The notes under the pieces were generated by a model that saw only the letters and a list, made by a program, of their open reading frames with translations, was not told the origin of the DNA and did no database searches. This document shows positions 33,943-42,499 of a stretch of DNA of 64,000 nucleotides, piece by piece. A program made the position numbers and the translations under genes. The stretch covers positions 124,001 to 188,000 of the forward strand of contig CAVTBY010000012.1 in the NCBI GenBank assembly GCA_963733085.1, written 5' to 3'. Each line of letters opens with the position of its first letter. The stretch's first letter is position 1. Source of the stretch: Desertimonas sp963733085 (GTDB lineage: Bacteria; Actinomycetota; Acidimicrobiia; Acidimicrobiales; Ilumatobacteraceae).

Positions 33943-35149
33943 TCGGCATCACGTTAGGCGCACCGAGGAGATCCTTGGCGAGATTGCCCCTGGCTGCAGC
34001 GACAACGCCGCCGCCCAGTCCGAGCCAACCGGCCATCTCGCCGAGCTCGACGGCGAGTTGCTCGGCGATCGCAGGGCGGTCGAGTGGGTTGTCGAGGTCG
34101 TCCTCGACCCAGGTCGCCTGGGCCAGTAGGACACCAGCGGAGCGGTCGGCCTTGAGATCGACGCGCCCGACGAGCTGGCCGTCGAGCAGGAACGGAAGCA
34201 CGTAGTAGCCATAGACCCGCTTTGGCTTCGGCGTGTAGATCTCGATCCTGTAGTTGAAGTCGAACAACCGCTCGGTGCGATCGCGGAACCAGATCAACGA
34301 GTCGAATGGGGAGAGCAGGGCGCGGCCGGTGACCCGACGCGGCGCCTGGGCGTCGGGATGGAGAAACGCCGGCTGCTTCCAGCCGTCGACCTCGACGGGG
34401 ACGAGCAAGCCGTCGGCCGCCAGCTCTTCGACGATCGGCTTGAGCGTCGTTGCGTTGAGTCGGTAGTAGTCGCAGAGGTCCTTGAGCGTGGCGACGCCGA
34501 GCGAGCGGGCGGCGAGCATGAGCAACTGGCGCCGTGCCTCAGGCTCGGCGACCGGCGGAGCGGCGAGCACGTCGGCGGGGACGATCCGCTCGACGAGGTC
34601 GTACAGCCGAGCAAAGTCGTTCGGGCGCCGGGTGACGCTGACCACCCCCTGATCGAAGAGGATCTCCAGGGCGAGCTTGGCGTCGTCCCAGTTCCACCAC
34701 GTCCCGGGATTGCGGACGCGGCCCTCGACGTCGCCGACGGCGATCGGGCCGCGGGCGCGGACCTGGTCGAGAACCTTGTCCAACATTCCGGGCCGGCGCT
34801 GCGTGAAGTGCCGGGCGTAGCGACCGTCGACCATCGCCGCCATTCGCCACCGGAACAGCGGGAGATGTTTCGTCGGCACGATCGAGGCGACGTGCGCCCA
34901 GTACTCGAACAGCTCGCCGGCGGCGACGGCGTTCGGGATCAGTGTGCGGGGATGGGCGCCGAGCCGGGCGAAGAGGGGAAGCTCCTGACTGCGCACGACG
35001 ACGTTGACCGAATCGATCTGGATCAGCCCGATGTCGTCGAACAGTCGCCGCAGGTGGCGGCGGGTCACGCGGCCGCTCGGCCGCGGGCGGGTGAACCCCT
35101 GGGCGGCGAGGGCGATGCGGCGGGCGGCCTCGATGGACAGGCGCGTCAC
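33923..35149 (-). CDS. YcaQ-family DNA glycosylase (interstrand crosslink repair, winged helix)
   Basis: A 408-aa protein of the HTH_42 superfamily, YcaQ branch. Diagnostic sequence includes RRLFDDIGLIQIDSVNVVVRSQELPLFARLG, with the QID motif near residue 44, then FEYWAHVASIVP, RNPGTWWNWDDAK and RVYGYYVLPFLLDGQLVGRVDLKADR-like segments (each shown in part). In E. coli YcaQ unhooks alkylation-derived interstrand crosslinks; QID holds the catalytic residues. It is intact, unlike the related gene at 15-16 kb. It precedes the AI-2E-type gene on the same strand. Confidence 0.92.
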   Translation of the reverse strand: MTRLSIEAARRIALAAQGFTRPRPSGRVTRRHLRRLFDDIGLIQIDSVNVVVRSQELPLFARLGAHPRTLIPNAVAAGELFEYWAHVASIVPTKHLPLFRWRMAAMVDGRYARHFTQRRPGMLDKVLDQVRARGPIAVGDVEGRVRNPGTWWNWDDAKLALEILFDQGVVSVTRRPNDFARLYDLVERIVPADVLAAPPVAEPEARRQLLMLAARSLGVATLKDLCDYYRLNATTLKPIVEELAADGLLVPVEVDGWKQPAFLHPDAQAPRRVTGRALLSPFDSLIWFRDRTERLFDFNYRIEIYTPKPKRVYGYYVLPFLLDGQLVGRVDLKADRSAGVLLAQATWVEDDLDNPLDRPAIAEQLAVELGEMAGWLGLGGGVVAAARGNLAKDLLGAPNVMPIVEPDA

Positions 35150-35219
35150 GGTCGCTCGCCGACCCGGGCAGGCATGCGCCGAGTATGACGCAACTTGTGG
35201 ACAGATCGCGTCCGCAACT

Positions 35220-35994
35220 TCACACCTTGGGAAACAGGTTGAGCGTTGCCCCCATCCCGCCGTCAGCCGCGATCGTCGCTCCGGTGATCGCCCGCGACGC
35301 GTCGGAGGCGAGGAACGTGACGACGTCGGCGATCTCGTCGGCCTCGGTGAGCCGGCGGATCGGGATCGTCGCCAGCACCTCAGCTTCGACGCCGGGCTTG
35401 GCGAGGTGTTCGACCCATAACGCCGTCGGCACGACGCCCGGGGCGACGGCGTTGGCGCGGATGCCGCGCGGTCCGTACTCCATCGCCAGCGCCGCGAGTC
35501 ATCCCGTCGATCGCCGCCTTGCTCGCCGCGTAGACCGCTCGGCGCGGTGTTCCGCGCAGGCCGCTGATCGAGCTGAGCGACACGATCGAACCAGAGCCGG
35601 CGGCGAGCATCGCCGGCAGCACGGCGACGGTGAGCAGCAGCACGCCGCGGACGTTGACGTCGAGGACGTGCTGGATCTCGTCGGCGGTGAGCTCCTCGCT
35701 CGGTTTGCGGATGGCCACGGCGGCGTTGTTGACGAGGACGTCGACACGGCCGTCGAGGGCGGTGATCGCCTGTTCCGCGGCAGCGGATGGGCCGTCCGGC
35801 GTGCCGAGGTCGGCGACGACGGTGACGGGGTCGTTGGCCAGTGTGGCGGCGACTTCGTCGAGCTCGCTCGCCGTGCGGGCGACGAGCACGACGCGCGCGC
35901 CGGCGGCGTCGAGGGCGCGGGCGATCGCCGCCCCGATCCCCCGACCGGCGCCGGTGACGATGGCGGTGCGCCCGGCGAGCGAACCCTCACTCAT
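35220..35994 (-). CDS. Short-chain dehydrogenase/reductase (SDR), frameshifted
   Basis: A classical SDR of about 257 aa interrupted by one indel near 35495. The first frame has the nucleotide-binding TGAGRGIGAAIARAL near residue 15, NNAA near 93, catalytic SISGLRGTP and YAASKAAIDGM (YxxxK) near 155. The second frame continues AMEYGPRGIRANAVAPGVV and ends GATIAADGGMGATL. Both halves are in perfect family order, so this is one gene. NAD(P)-dependent oxidoreductase; substrate unknown. Its start overlaps the end of the cyclophilin gene by 8 bp. Confidence 0.85.
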
Positions 35995-36553
35995 CGGCGA
36001 CGGAGATGGTCACCGTGTTGATGACGACGTCGTCGTTGGGGCGGTCCTTCGAGTTCGTCGCCACGCGCTGCATCTCGTCAACGACGTCGAGGCCCTTGAC
36101 CACCTTGCCGAACAGGCTGTACAGGGGCGGCAGGCCGACTCCGCTCGGCCCGGAGACGATGAAGAACTGGCTGCCGTTGGTGTGCGGCCCGGCGTTGGCC
36201 ATCGCTACGGAGCCGACCTCGTAGCGACCGGGCTTGGGCAGTTCGTCCTCGAAGCGGTAGCCGGGCCCGCCGGTGCCGGTGCCGGTCGGGTCGCCACCCT
36301 GGCACATGAAGCCGTTGATGATGCGATGGAAGATGACGCCGTCGTAGTAGTGGTGGAGGGCGAGGAACACGAAGTTGTTGACGGTCTTCGGGGCGTTGGC
36401 GGCGTCGAGGGCGACGACGAGCTCACCGAGCGACGTGTCGATCGTCGCCGTGTAGCGCTTGGCGGGATCGATGCCGAGGTCGGGGGCGGCAGCGAACTTC
36501 TGCGTCTTCGGCGCCGAGCCGTCGAGCGGGGGGAACGTGGGAGCGGATGCCAT
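35987..36553 (-). CDS. Cyclophilin-type peptidyl-prolyl cis-trans isomerase
   Basis: A 188-aa single-domain cyclophilin. The catalytic and binding positions are present: FHRIINGFMCQGGDPTGTGTGGPG around residues 75-100 (shown in part), the SQFFI segment near 128, and LFGKVVKGLDVVD near 150. The N-terminal 35 residues are a proline/alanine-rich lead-in without a signal peptide, so it is cytoplasmic. It accelerates prolyl isomerisation during protein folding. The SDR gene overlaps its end. A 48-bp palindrome lies about 40 bp upstream of its start. Confidence 0.93.
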   Translation of the reverse strand: MASAPTFPPLDGSAPKTQKFAAAPDLGIDPAKRYTATIDTSLGELVVALDAANAPKTVNNFVFLALHHYYDGVIFHRIINGFMCQGGDPTGTGTGGPGYRFEDELPKPGRYEVGSVAMANAGPHTNGSQFFIVSGPSGVGLPPLYSLFGKVVKGLDVVDEMQRVATNSKDRPNDDVVINTVTISVADE

Positions 36554-36588
36554 AGGCGCCCGACCCTATCCCCGCGCCGGCCCCACCA

Positions 36589-36636
36589 ACCGATGGGTGC
36601 CAGGGGGACCGAATCGTCCCCCAAGCACCCATCGGT
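36589..36636 (-). repeat. 48-bp palindrome family, copy 3
   Basis: Outer arms accgatgggtg and cacccatcggt pair perfectly. The inner arms ccagggg and ccccaag pair in five of seven places, and the core is gac, loop cgaatc, gtc. The loop is in reverse orientation compared with copies 2 and 4. It lies between the Fur-family gene end and the cyclophilin start, both on the minus strand. Confidence 0.85.
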
Positions 36637-36702
36637 CGCCTCGGTGTGGTCATCCGCCGGGCCGACGGCTACGAACTGACGACCGTGCTGGACCGCGACC
36701 CC

Positions 36703-37200
36703 TTACAACGTTTCCGTCGCGCCCTCACAACGCGAGCACGATCCGACCAGTGTCGAAGCCGACGCTCGCAGACGGAAGCCGTGCTCGTCGTGCAGGTGGA
36801 TGGCGAGCTCGTCGAGCAGCGCCGCCGGGATCTCCAGCACGTCACCACAGCGCTGGCAGACGAGGTGGTGGTGGGGCTCGTGAGGCAGGTGGAACACGGC
36901 GCCGCCTGGTCCCAGCTGGACCCGCTCGACGATGCCGAGGTCGACGAGCAGGTCGAGGGTCCGGTACACCGTGCTCTCGTAGAACTCGGGGTCCTCGGCG
37001 CGGACGACGGCGACGATGTCCGCGGCCGTCAGGTGATGGCTGGGGCTGCGGGCCAAGGCGTCGATGACCATGCGACGCGGCTGGGTCATCCGTCCGCCGC
37101 TGCGGCGAAGACGCTCGACGATGGCGTCCGCCCGGTCGTTGGCCACCACGTTCGCGAGGCTACTGACCACGTCGCTGCTGCGAATCGACCCGTGATGCAA
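36703..37200 (-). CDS. Fur-family metal-responsive repressor (probably Zur-type)
   Basis: A 165-aa Fur-family protein. The DNA-binding half contains GGRMTQPRRMVIDALARSPSHHLTA and YESTVYRTLDLLVDLGIVERV-like sequence. The metal and dimer half has FHLPHEPHHHLVCQRCGDVLEI, with the first CxxC pair and a His cluster, and the second pair in SCSRCEG. The zinc-type importer is divergent from it, only 41 bp away, which argues for a zinc uptake regulator rather than an iron one. Start ATG 37200 sits inside a directly repeated sequence that may be its own operator. Confidence 0.87.
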   Translation of the reverse strand: MHHGSIRSSDVVSSLANVVANDRADAIVERLRRSGGRMTQPRRMVIDALARSPSHHLTAADIVAVVRAEDPEFYESTVYRTLDLLVDLGIVERVQLGPGGAVFHLPHEPHHHLVCQRCGDVLEIPAALLDELAIHLHDEHGFRLRASASTLVGSCSRCEGATETL

Positions 37201-37228
37201 GTCACTCGCAGCAACAAGTCGCTCGCAG
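37198..37228. promoter_or_regulatory. Direct repeat between the Fur-family gene and the importer operon
   Basis: caagtcactcgcag (37198-37211) and caagtcgctcgcag (37215-37228) repeat 14 bp with one mismatch at a 17-bp spacing. They cover most of the 41-bp divergent intergenic space, so they overlap both transcription start regions. It is not a textbook mycobacterial Zur box, so the link to the regulator is inference. Confidence 0.4.
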
Positions 37229-37241
37229 TAGGGTCCGAGCC

Positions 37242-38231
37242 GTGCGTGTGATCGCCACCGCGGCGTTGCTTGCCGTGATCGGTGTCAACGGAGCCGGCGT
37301 GGTCGCCGCAGCAGGCTCCGAAGAAGCCGACCGATTGCTGGTGGCGACGACGGTCGCGCCGATCACCAGCATCGTCGCCAACATCGTCGGCGACCGGGCC
37401 GACATCGTCGGCATCGTCCCTGAGGGCACCAACTCGCACACGTTCGAGCCGCAACCGAGCGTCGCCGAGTTGCTCTCCACCGCCGACGTCCTGTACCTCA
37501 ATGGGCTGCAGCTCGAGGAGCCGACACGAGAGCTCGCCGAGGCGAACCTCGCCGACGACGCCGAGATCGTCGAGTTGGGTGAGCAGACGATCACCGAGGA
37601 CGAGTACCGGTACGACTTCTCGTTCCCCGAGGAGGGCGGCAAGCCCAACCCGCACCTGTGGACCAACCCGCCGATGGCGCTGCGCTACGCCGAGATCGTG
37701 CGCGACGACATGTCCGCCCGGGACCCGGACAATGCCGATTACTACGCCGCCAACCACGACGCCTTCGCCGAATTGATCGACGAGCTCGACGCGGCGATGC
37801 GCGAGTCGTTTGCGACCGTGCCAGATCGCAAGCTGCTCACCTATCACGACGCCTACGCCTACTTCGCCGAGGAGTACGACTGGGAGGTGATCGGGGCGAT
37901 CCAGGTGTCGGACTTCGAGGACCCCACGCCGAGAGAGGTCGCCGACTTGATCGAGCAGGTCGAGGCGGCCGGAGTGCCGGCGATCTTCGGGTCCGAGGTG
38001 TTCCCCAGCCCGGTCCTCGAGCAGATCGGTCGAGAAGCCGACGTCGAGTACGTCGACGTGCTGCGCGACGACGACCTGCCCGGCGAGCCGGGTGACGCCG
38101 AGCACTCCTGGCTCGGGCTGATGCTCTTCGACTACATCACGATGGTCGACGCACTTGGAGGTGACGCCTCGGCGTTGGAGGCCGTCGAGGTCCGCAACGT
38201 CGCCACGGACGAGGCGACCTACCCGCAATGA
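37242..38231 (+). CDS. znuA: Zinc/manganese ABC transporter substrate-binding protein (ZnuA/TroA-like)
   Basis: A 329-aa cluster A-I binding protein with an N-terminal signal peptide (about residues 1-24, ending AAAGSEEA). Metal ligands expected for the family are His in GTNSHTFEPQPS near 67, His in PNPHLWTNP near 140 and His in LLTYHDAYAYF near 205; the fourth is an acidic residue near the C-terminus. A third His rather than Glu favours zinc over manganese. It starts at GTG 37242 with a gggtcc-type leader. It is first of three genes, followed by the ATPase with a 4-bp overlap. No His-rich loop is present. Confidence 0.85.
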   Translation: MRVIATAALLAVIGVNGAGVVAAAGSEEADRLLVATTVAPITSIVANIVGDRADIVGIVPEGTNSHTFEPQPSVAELLSTADVLYLNGLQLEEPTRELAEANLADDAEIVELGEQTITEDEYRYDFSFPEEGGKPNPHLWTNPPMALRYAEIVRDDMSARDPDNADYYAANHDAFAELIDELDAAMRESFATVPDRKLLTYHDAYAYFAEEYDWEVIGAIQVSDFEDPTPREVADLIEQVEAAGVPAIFGSEVFPSPVLEQIGREADVEYVDVLRDDDLPGEPGDAEHSWLGLMLFDYITMVDALGGDASALEAVEVRNVATDEATYPQ

Positions 38232-39031
38232 GCCTCAGGTCGGCCGACACTCCTCGTCTCGTCGAGTTCGAGCGAGTGTCGTGCGCGTACGGCGGCACAC
38301 CCGCCCTCGTCGACATCAACTTGCGCATCGCCGAAGGTCAGTTCACCGGGATCGTCGGCCCATCGGGATCTGGGAAGTCCACGCTGTTGCGGACGCTCCT
38401 GGGAACCGTGCGACCGAGCGCCGGCACCGTCCACCGGGCGCCAGGGCTGCGCGTCGGCTACGTCCCCCAAGTCGAGACCGTCGACTGGAACTTCCCGGTG
38501 ACCGTCGGCGAGTGCGTCCTCATGGCCCGTACCGGTGGACGCGTGTGGCCATGGCGTAGCCGCAGCGAGCGGGCGGAGGTCGACGCGGTCCTCGAGCGCC
38601 TGGAGATCGCCTCGCTAGCCGACCGGCACATCCGCCAGCTGTCCGGCGGTCAGCAGCAACGAGTGTTCGTCGCCAGGGCCCTGCTCGGTCGACCGCAGCT
38701 GCTGTTGATGGACGAGCCGACCTCGGGTGTCGATTTCCGGACCCGCCACGAGATCCTCCACCTCCTCGGCGACCTCTACGGCGACGGTCTGGCGATCATC
38801 CTCACCACCCACGACCTCAACGGCATCGCCGCCCACCTTCCCCATCTGGTGTGTCTGAACACGGAGATCATCGGCACCGGCCCACCGCGGTCGGTGCTGA
38901 CGCCGGACATCCTCGAGCGCACGTTCGGCGCCCCGATCGAGGTGCTCGAACACGCCGGCATGCCTGTCGTCGTCGACTCCCATCGCCACGTCGGCGCCAA
39001 GGTCATCGAGTTCCCAGGGATCAGCGCCTGA
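38228..39031 (+). CDS. znuC: Zinc-type ABC transporter ATP-binding protein (ZnuC-like)
   Basis: A 267-aa ATPase. Walker A GPSGSGKSTLL near residue 45, Q-loop VPQVETVDWNFPVTV near 85 (typical of the zinc/manganese group), signature LSGGQQQRVFVARAL near 138, Walker B LLLMDEPTSGVD near 160 and the switch His in LTTHDLNG near 195. The C-terminal tail (about 235-267) is Val/His rich and variable. It starts with ATG overlapping the binding-protein stop and is followed by the permease gene after one base. It energises import of the metal captured by the binding protein. Confidence 0.9.
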   Translation: MSLRSADTPRLVEFERVSCAYGGTPALVDINLRIAEGQFTGIVGPSGSGKSTLLRTLLGTVRPSAGTVHRAPGLRVGYVPQVETVDWNFPVTVGECVLMARTGGRVWPWRSRSERAEVDAVLERLEIASLADRHIRQLSGGQQQRVFVARALLGRPQLLLMDEPTSGVDFRTRHEILHLLGDLYGDGLAIILTTHDLNGIAAHLPHLVCLNTEIIGTGPPRSVLTPDILERTFGAPIEVLEHAGMPVVVDSHRHVGAKVIEFPGISA

Positions 39032-39032
39032 C

Positions 39033-39884
39033 ATGAAGGAGCTCCTCCAGCCCTACGAGTTCGAGTTCTTCCGCAACGGCGTGGTCGTCGCCACGGTCGC
39101 CGGGGCGCTGTGCGGACTCGTCGGTGTGTTCGTGGTGCTCAAGGGGATGAGCTACATCGGTCACGGCCTCTCCCACGCCATCTTCGGCGGGTTCGCCGCC
39201 AGCGCCCTGCTCGGCGTCAACTTCGTGCTCGGTGCCGGTGTGTGGGGAGTCGCCTCGGCGCTGTTGATCGGCGGGGTCACGAGGCGGCGGGTGATCGGTG
39301 CCGACGCCGCCATCGGCGTGATCACGACCGCCTCGTTCGCCCTCGGCCTGGCGCTCTTCGCGGTCTTCGGCCGGCGTGGCGACAGCTTCGACGCCGCCCT
39401 GTTCGGCAGCATCCTCGGCGTCGACGACGCCGACGTCGTGGCGATCCTCGTCGTCGCCGTGTTCGTTGCCGCTGTCGTGTTCTTCGCCTACCGGCCGCTG
39501 CTGTTCACGACGTTCGACCCCGAGGTCGCCGAGGCGTCAGGCCTCCACACGGCGCGTATCGACGCGATGTTGATGCTCGTCCTGGCCGTCACGATCCTCG
39601 CCACGATGCAGGTGCTCGGCGCCACACTCGTCGCCGCCAGCATCGTCATCCCGGCGACCGTGGCCCGCCTGCTCACCAACTCGTTCCACCGCATGCTGTT
39701 CCTGGCCACCGGCATCGGAGCGACCACCGGGTTCGTCGGCATGAACGCCAGCTACCACCTCGACGTGCAGTCGGGACCGGCCATCGTGATCGTCGGGGCG
39801 ACGCTGTTCGCCGTCGTGTTCGTCGTCTCCGGCTGGAAGTCCCGACGGAATCGCGACGGTCTACTGCGACCGATGGGTGTTTAG
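39033..39884 (+). CDS. znuB: Zinc-type ABC transporter permease (ZnuB-like)
   Basis: A 283-aa ABC-3 family permease with about eight membrane helices. Typical segments are VVATVAGALCGLVGVFVVLKGMSYIGHGLSHAIF (shown partly), FGSILGVDDADV near residue 125 and TMQVLGATLVAASIVIPATVARLL near 190. It is the last gene of the metal importer. Its stop codon TAG lies within the left arm of a 48-bp palindrome, so the transcript would fold right at its end. Confidence 0.9.
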   Translation: MKELLQPYEFEFFRNGVVVATVAGALCGLVGVFVVLKGMSYIGHGLSHAIFGGFAASALLGVNFVLGAGVWGVASALLIGGVTRRRVIGADAAIGVITTASFALGLALFAVFGRRGDSFDAALFGSILGVDDADVVAILVVAVFVAAVVFFAYRPLLFTTFDPEVAEASGLHTARIDAMLMLVLAVTILATMQVLGATLVAASIVIPATVARLLTNSFHRMLFLATGIGATTGFVGMNASYHLDVQSGPAIVIVGATLFAVVFVVSGWKSRRNRDGLLRPMGV

Positions 39885-39916
39885 GGGACGATTCGGTCCC
39901 GTAAACACCCATCGGT
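39869..39916 (+). repeat. 48-bp palindrome family, copy 4, at the end of znuB
   Basis: Arms accgatgggtg and cacccatcggt, inner parts tttaggg and ccgtaaa (six of seven pair), core gac, loop gattcg, gtc. The stop codon of the permease gene is inside the left arm. The neighbouring gene is convergent, so a bidirectional terminator or an RNA 3' stabiliser would fit; there is no T tract. Confidence 0.87.
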
Positions 39917-39930
39917 GGCTACATGGGCCT

Positions 39931-40866
39931 CTAATCGGTGGGTTGCCAGAGCTGGAACTCGATGCCCTGGTCGTCGGTGCAGTAGGCGAGCAGGCCATAG
40001 GGCTGGGGCTGCGGATCGTTGGCCTCACCGCCTGCATTGCGCACGCGCTCGACGGCGTCGGCCATGTCGGCGACGCGGTAGCACAGCGCCGCTCCCCCAG
40101 CGCCGCCCGGATCGCCATGGAGTCCCATCATCGGGGTGCGACCTTCGACCTGCCAGCCCCGCGGAACGTTGCCCGGCGTGAACTCCCAGCCGAGGACGGC
40201 GCCGTAGAACGCCTTGGCCCGCTCGTCGTCGGGCACTCCCAGCGTGACGTAGCCGATGTCGCCGTGGGCCACACGGGTCGCCGACCGCGGCGGCTGGTTG
40301 AGCATCCAACGATGGCCGAACGGGTCGATGAGGGCGGCCACACGACCATAGGGCTCGTCGGAAGGCTGCCGCTCGATGACGGCGCCCTCGTCGGCCGCCC
40401 GCCTGACGGTGCCGTCGACGTCGTCGACCTGGAGGTGTAGCGAATGGCTGTGCGGGCGACCGGGCTCCGGAGCGTCGACCCCGCCTTCGAGCCAGGGGTC
40501 TGACAGCATCAGCACGGCATCGCCGATGGCCAGCTCGGCATGGCCGATCGAGCCGTCGGGCCCTTCGTAGAGTCCGCCGCGAAGGCGGGCGGCGAAGACC
40601 TCGGTGTACCAGTCGATCGCCTGGCGGGCGCCGCGCACCGAAATGTACGGCGTGAGCGCCGGCGGCCAGGTGACGTCGTCGCCGACATCGGTGGCAGTGA
40701 AGTCGTCCGTCTCGTGGAGCTGAATGTCGGTCATGTCGGTTCCTCCTCTGGGGGTGGTGGCGGAGAGCAGTGCGTCCTGCAACTGGCGGCGCAGCCGTGC
40801 GGCGAACGCCGGATCGGGATCGATCGGCTCAATGGGAATACCCAGGGCATCCAAGGCGTCAGTCAT
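39931..40866 (-). CDS. Tandem VOC protein, coupled to an ECF sigma factor gene
   Basis: A 311-aa protein. Residues 1-45 (MTDALDALGIPIEPIDPDP and RLRRQLQDALLS) resemble the leader that precedes such proteins beside sigma factors. Two VOC domains follow: TPYISVRGARQAIDWYTEVF with IDPFGHRWML, and ATRVAHGDIGYVTLGVPDDERA with AFYGAVLGWEFTPG. I chose ATG 40866, which overlaps the sigma factor stop (TGATG); an internal start at MTDIQLHE is possible. Pairing of an ECF sigma gene with a VOC/YCII-type protein is common in actinomycetes and suggests a functional link. Confidence 0.85.
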   Translation of the reverse strand: MTDALDALGIPIEPIDPDPAFAARLRRQLQDALLSATTPRGGTDMTDIQLHETDDFTATDVGDDVTWPPALTPYISVRGARQAIDWYTEVFAARLRGGLYEGPDGSIGHAELAIGDAVLMLSDPWLEGGVDAPEPGRPHSHSLHLQVDDVDGTVRRAADEGAVIERQPSDEPYGRVAALIDPFGHRWMLNQPPRSATRVAHGDIGYVTLGVPDDERAKAFYGAVLGWEFTPGNVPRGWQVEGRTPMMGLHGDPGGAGGAALCYRVADMADAVERVRNAGGEANDPQPQPYGLLAYCTDDQGIEFQLWQPTD

Positions 40867-41396
40867 CACCCTGCCCCCGTTTCCTCGTAACGGCTGCGGA
40901 ATGCTCGTCGGGCGCGTACGAGCAGTGCCTCCGTGGCGTGCACGGTGCGCCCGAGGTGCTCGGCGACCTCGGGCACGGGCAGACCATCGGCGTAGCGCAG
41001 CGTCAACGCCGCCTGGTGATGTGGCCCAAGTTCTGCCAGGACGTCGCGGGCACGCAGTGCATCGAGGCGTTCGTCCCACGGATCGTCGGAGTCATCCCTC
41101 GCGCTGTCGTGGGCGAGCTGCAGGTTTCGTTCCTCGCGCTCCTGCCGTCGCCAATGGTCGACGAGCTTGTGGCGGGCGACGCCGATCAGCCACGCGATGC
41201 TCAACGCCGGCGCTTCCGGCTTGCGCACGGCAGCGACGGCGGCCAGGAACGACTCGGCCGTGAGGTCCTCGGCGAGCGCCCTGTTGCCGCAGCGCGGCAA
41301 CAAGTAGCCGTAGACCTGCGGGAGGGCAGCGTCGTACAGCCCGAGCAGCTGCATCCCGGGGTCGGCCTCGAAGGCGGGCGCCGTCGGCTCGCTCAC
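40866..41396 (-). CDS. ECF-type RNA polymerase sigma factor
   Basis: A 176-aa sigma-70 family factor. Region 2 is visible as LYDAALPQVYGYLLPRCGNRALAEDLTAESFL (about residues 20-52, shown partly), then SIAWLIGVARHKLVDHWRRQ. Region 4 is ELGPHHQAALTLRYADGLPVPEVAEHLGRTVHATEALL-like at about 120-160. The start is GTG 41396 with an aggga ribosome binding site. No anti-sigma factor gene is adjacent; the coupled VOC gene takes that place. It lies just downstream of the muropeptide operon but has its own 40-bp gap. Confidence 0.9.
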   Translation of the reverse strand: MSEPTAPAFEADPGMQLLGLYDAALPQVYGYLLPRCGNRALAEDLTAESFLAAVAAVRKPEAPALSIAWLIGVARHKLVDHWRRQEREERNLQLAHDSARDDSDDPWDERLDALRARDVLAELGPHHQAALTLRYADGLPVPEVAEHLGRTVHATEALLVRARRAFRSRYEETGAG

Positions 41397-41435
41397 ATCC
41401 CTACCGTCGCTCGCCGAGCGCGAACTCCGACACGT

Positions 41436-41501
41436 TCATTGCGTTCCCCGGCCACGCAGGCCGTTTCTGGCCGCTCCCTCGCTAGCGCTCGGTCGCTCGC
41501 A
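41436..41501 (-). repeat. 66-bp repeat, copy 1 (end of the oligopeptide ATPase gene)
   Basis: Read on the minus strand it starts tgcgagcga, passes through gagcga-like direct repeats and the small hairpin cggcctgcgtggccg, and ends ggggaacgcaatga. About 57 of 66 positions match the copy at 44672-44737. Here the oligopeptide ATPase frame runs through it and ends LRGRGTQ at the CAATGA. The repeat thus supplies about 20 residues of that protein's C-terminus. Confidence 0.75.
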
Positions 41502-42499
41502 AGATGCGACGCGTCCCCGGGCGGCGACGTGGCAGGCCGCCTCGTGCCCGGCTGTCAGCTCGATCAGTGCCGGGCGGACCTCGCGACAGATGTCCTCGGC
41601 GAGGGGGCAGCGGGGATGGAACGGGCACCCGGAAGGCGGATCGGCGGGGTCAGGAACCTCCCCGACCAGCGTTTCGACGTGTCGCCCGACCTCGATCGCT
41701 GGATCGGCGATCGGCACGGCTTGCTGCAGCGCCGCCGTGTAGGGGTGCAGCGGATCGTCCGAGACCGGCGCCCATGGGCCGAGCTCGACCACCCGGCCGA
41801 GGTACATCACGGCGATCCGGTCGGAGAGGTGACGGACCATACCGAGGTCGTGGGAGATGAACACGTAGGCGACGCTCAACTCGTCGCGCAGGTCGGTGAG
41901 CAGGTTCATGATCCCCGACTGCACGGACACGTCGAGCGCCGACAGCGGCTCGTCGAGCACGATGATCTCCGGCTCGACGGCGAGGGCGCGGGCGATGCCG
42001 ACGCGCTGTCGTTGCCCGCCGGAGAGCTGGTGTGGGTAACGCCCGGCGAACCGCGCCGGCAGCCCGACGCGATCGAGCAGGTGCTCGACCCGCCGGCGGC
42101 GATCGCCGCGGCCGCCGAGGCGATGGACGGCGAGGACCTCCTCGAGCGTGCGCGCCGACCGTGATCCGCGGGTTGAGTGACGAGTAGGGATCCTGGAACA
42201 CGAGCTGCACACGGCGGCGGAACGCACGGAGGGCAGCGTGTCCGAGCGTGGTGACGTCCTGGCCGTCGAGCTCGATGCGGCCAGACGTCGGATCCTCGAG
42301 GCGGACGAGCAGGCGGGCGAGGGTCGACTTGCCGCAGCCCGATTCGCCGACGATGCCGAGGGTCTCGCCGCGGCCGCAGCGTCAGCGACACCCCGGCGAC
42401 GGCGGTGAGTACCTGACGGGTGCCCCGGACCGGATACTCCCGGGTGAGGTCGGTGGCCACGAGCATCTGGCGCTCCGCGACTCGCCGAGCGTCGATCAT
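41436..42499 (-). CDS. Oligopeptide ABC transporter ATP-binding protein (OppF/DppF-like), frameshifted
   Basis: About 354 aa, in three frames joined by one-base insertions near 42377 and 42158. Order of motifs after correction: LVATDLTREYPVRG, Walker A GESGCGKST, VQLVFQDPYSSLNPR, the signature LSGGQRQRVGIARAL, Walker B IIVLDEPLSALD and SHDLGMVRH. The C-terminal zinc-like segment SGCPFHPRCPLAEDICR is typical of the OppF/DppF group. The last 25 residues come from the 66-bp repeat. It is last in the muropeptide operon and works with the paired ATPase upstream. Start ATG 42499 overlaps the preceding stop. Confidence 0.82.

Noticed and set aside
32488..33957. 489-aa plus-strand frame opposite the AI-2E-type transporter
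   Set aside because: Glu/Arg/Asp-rich composition typical of an antisense frame; the minus strand encodes a clear membrane protein.
41398..41439. 12-codon frame starting at the ATG in the 66-bp repeat before the sigma factor gene
   Set aside because: Very short and with no evidence beyond a start codon; kept only as part of the repeat observation.
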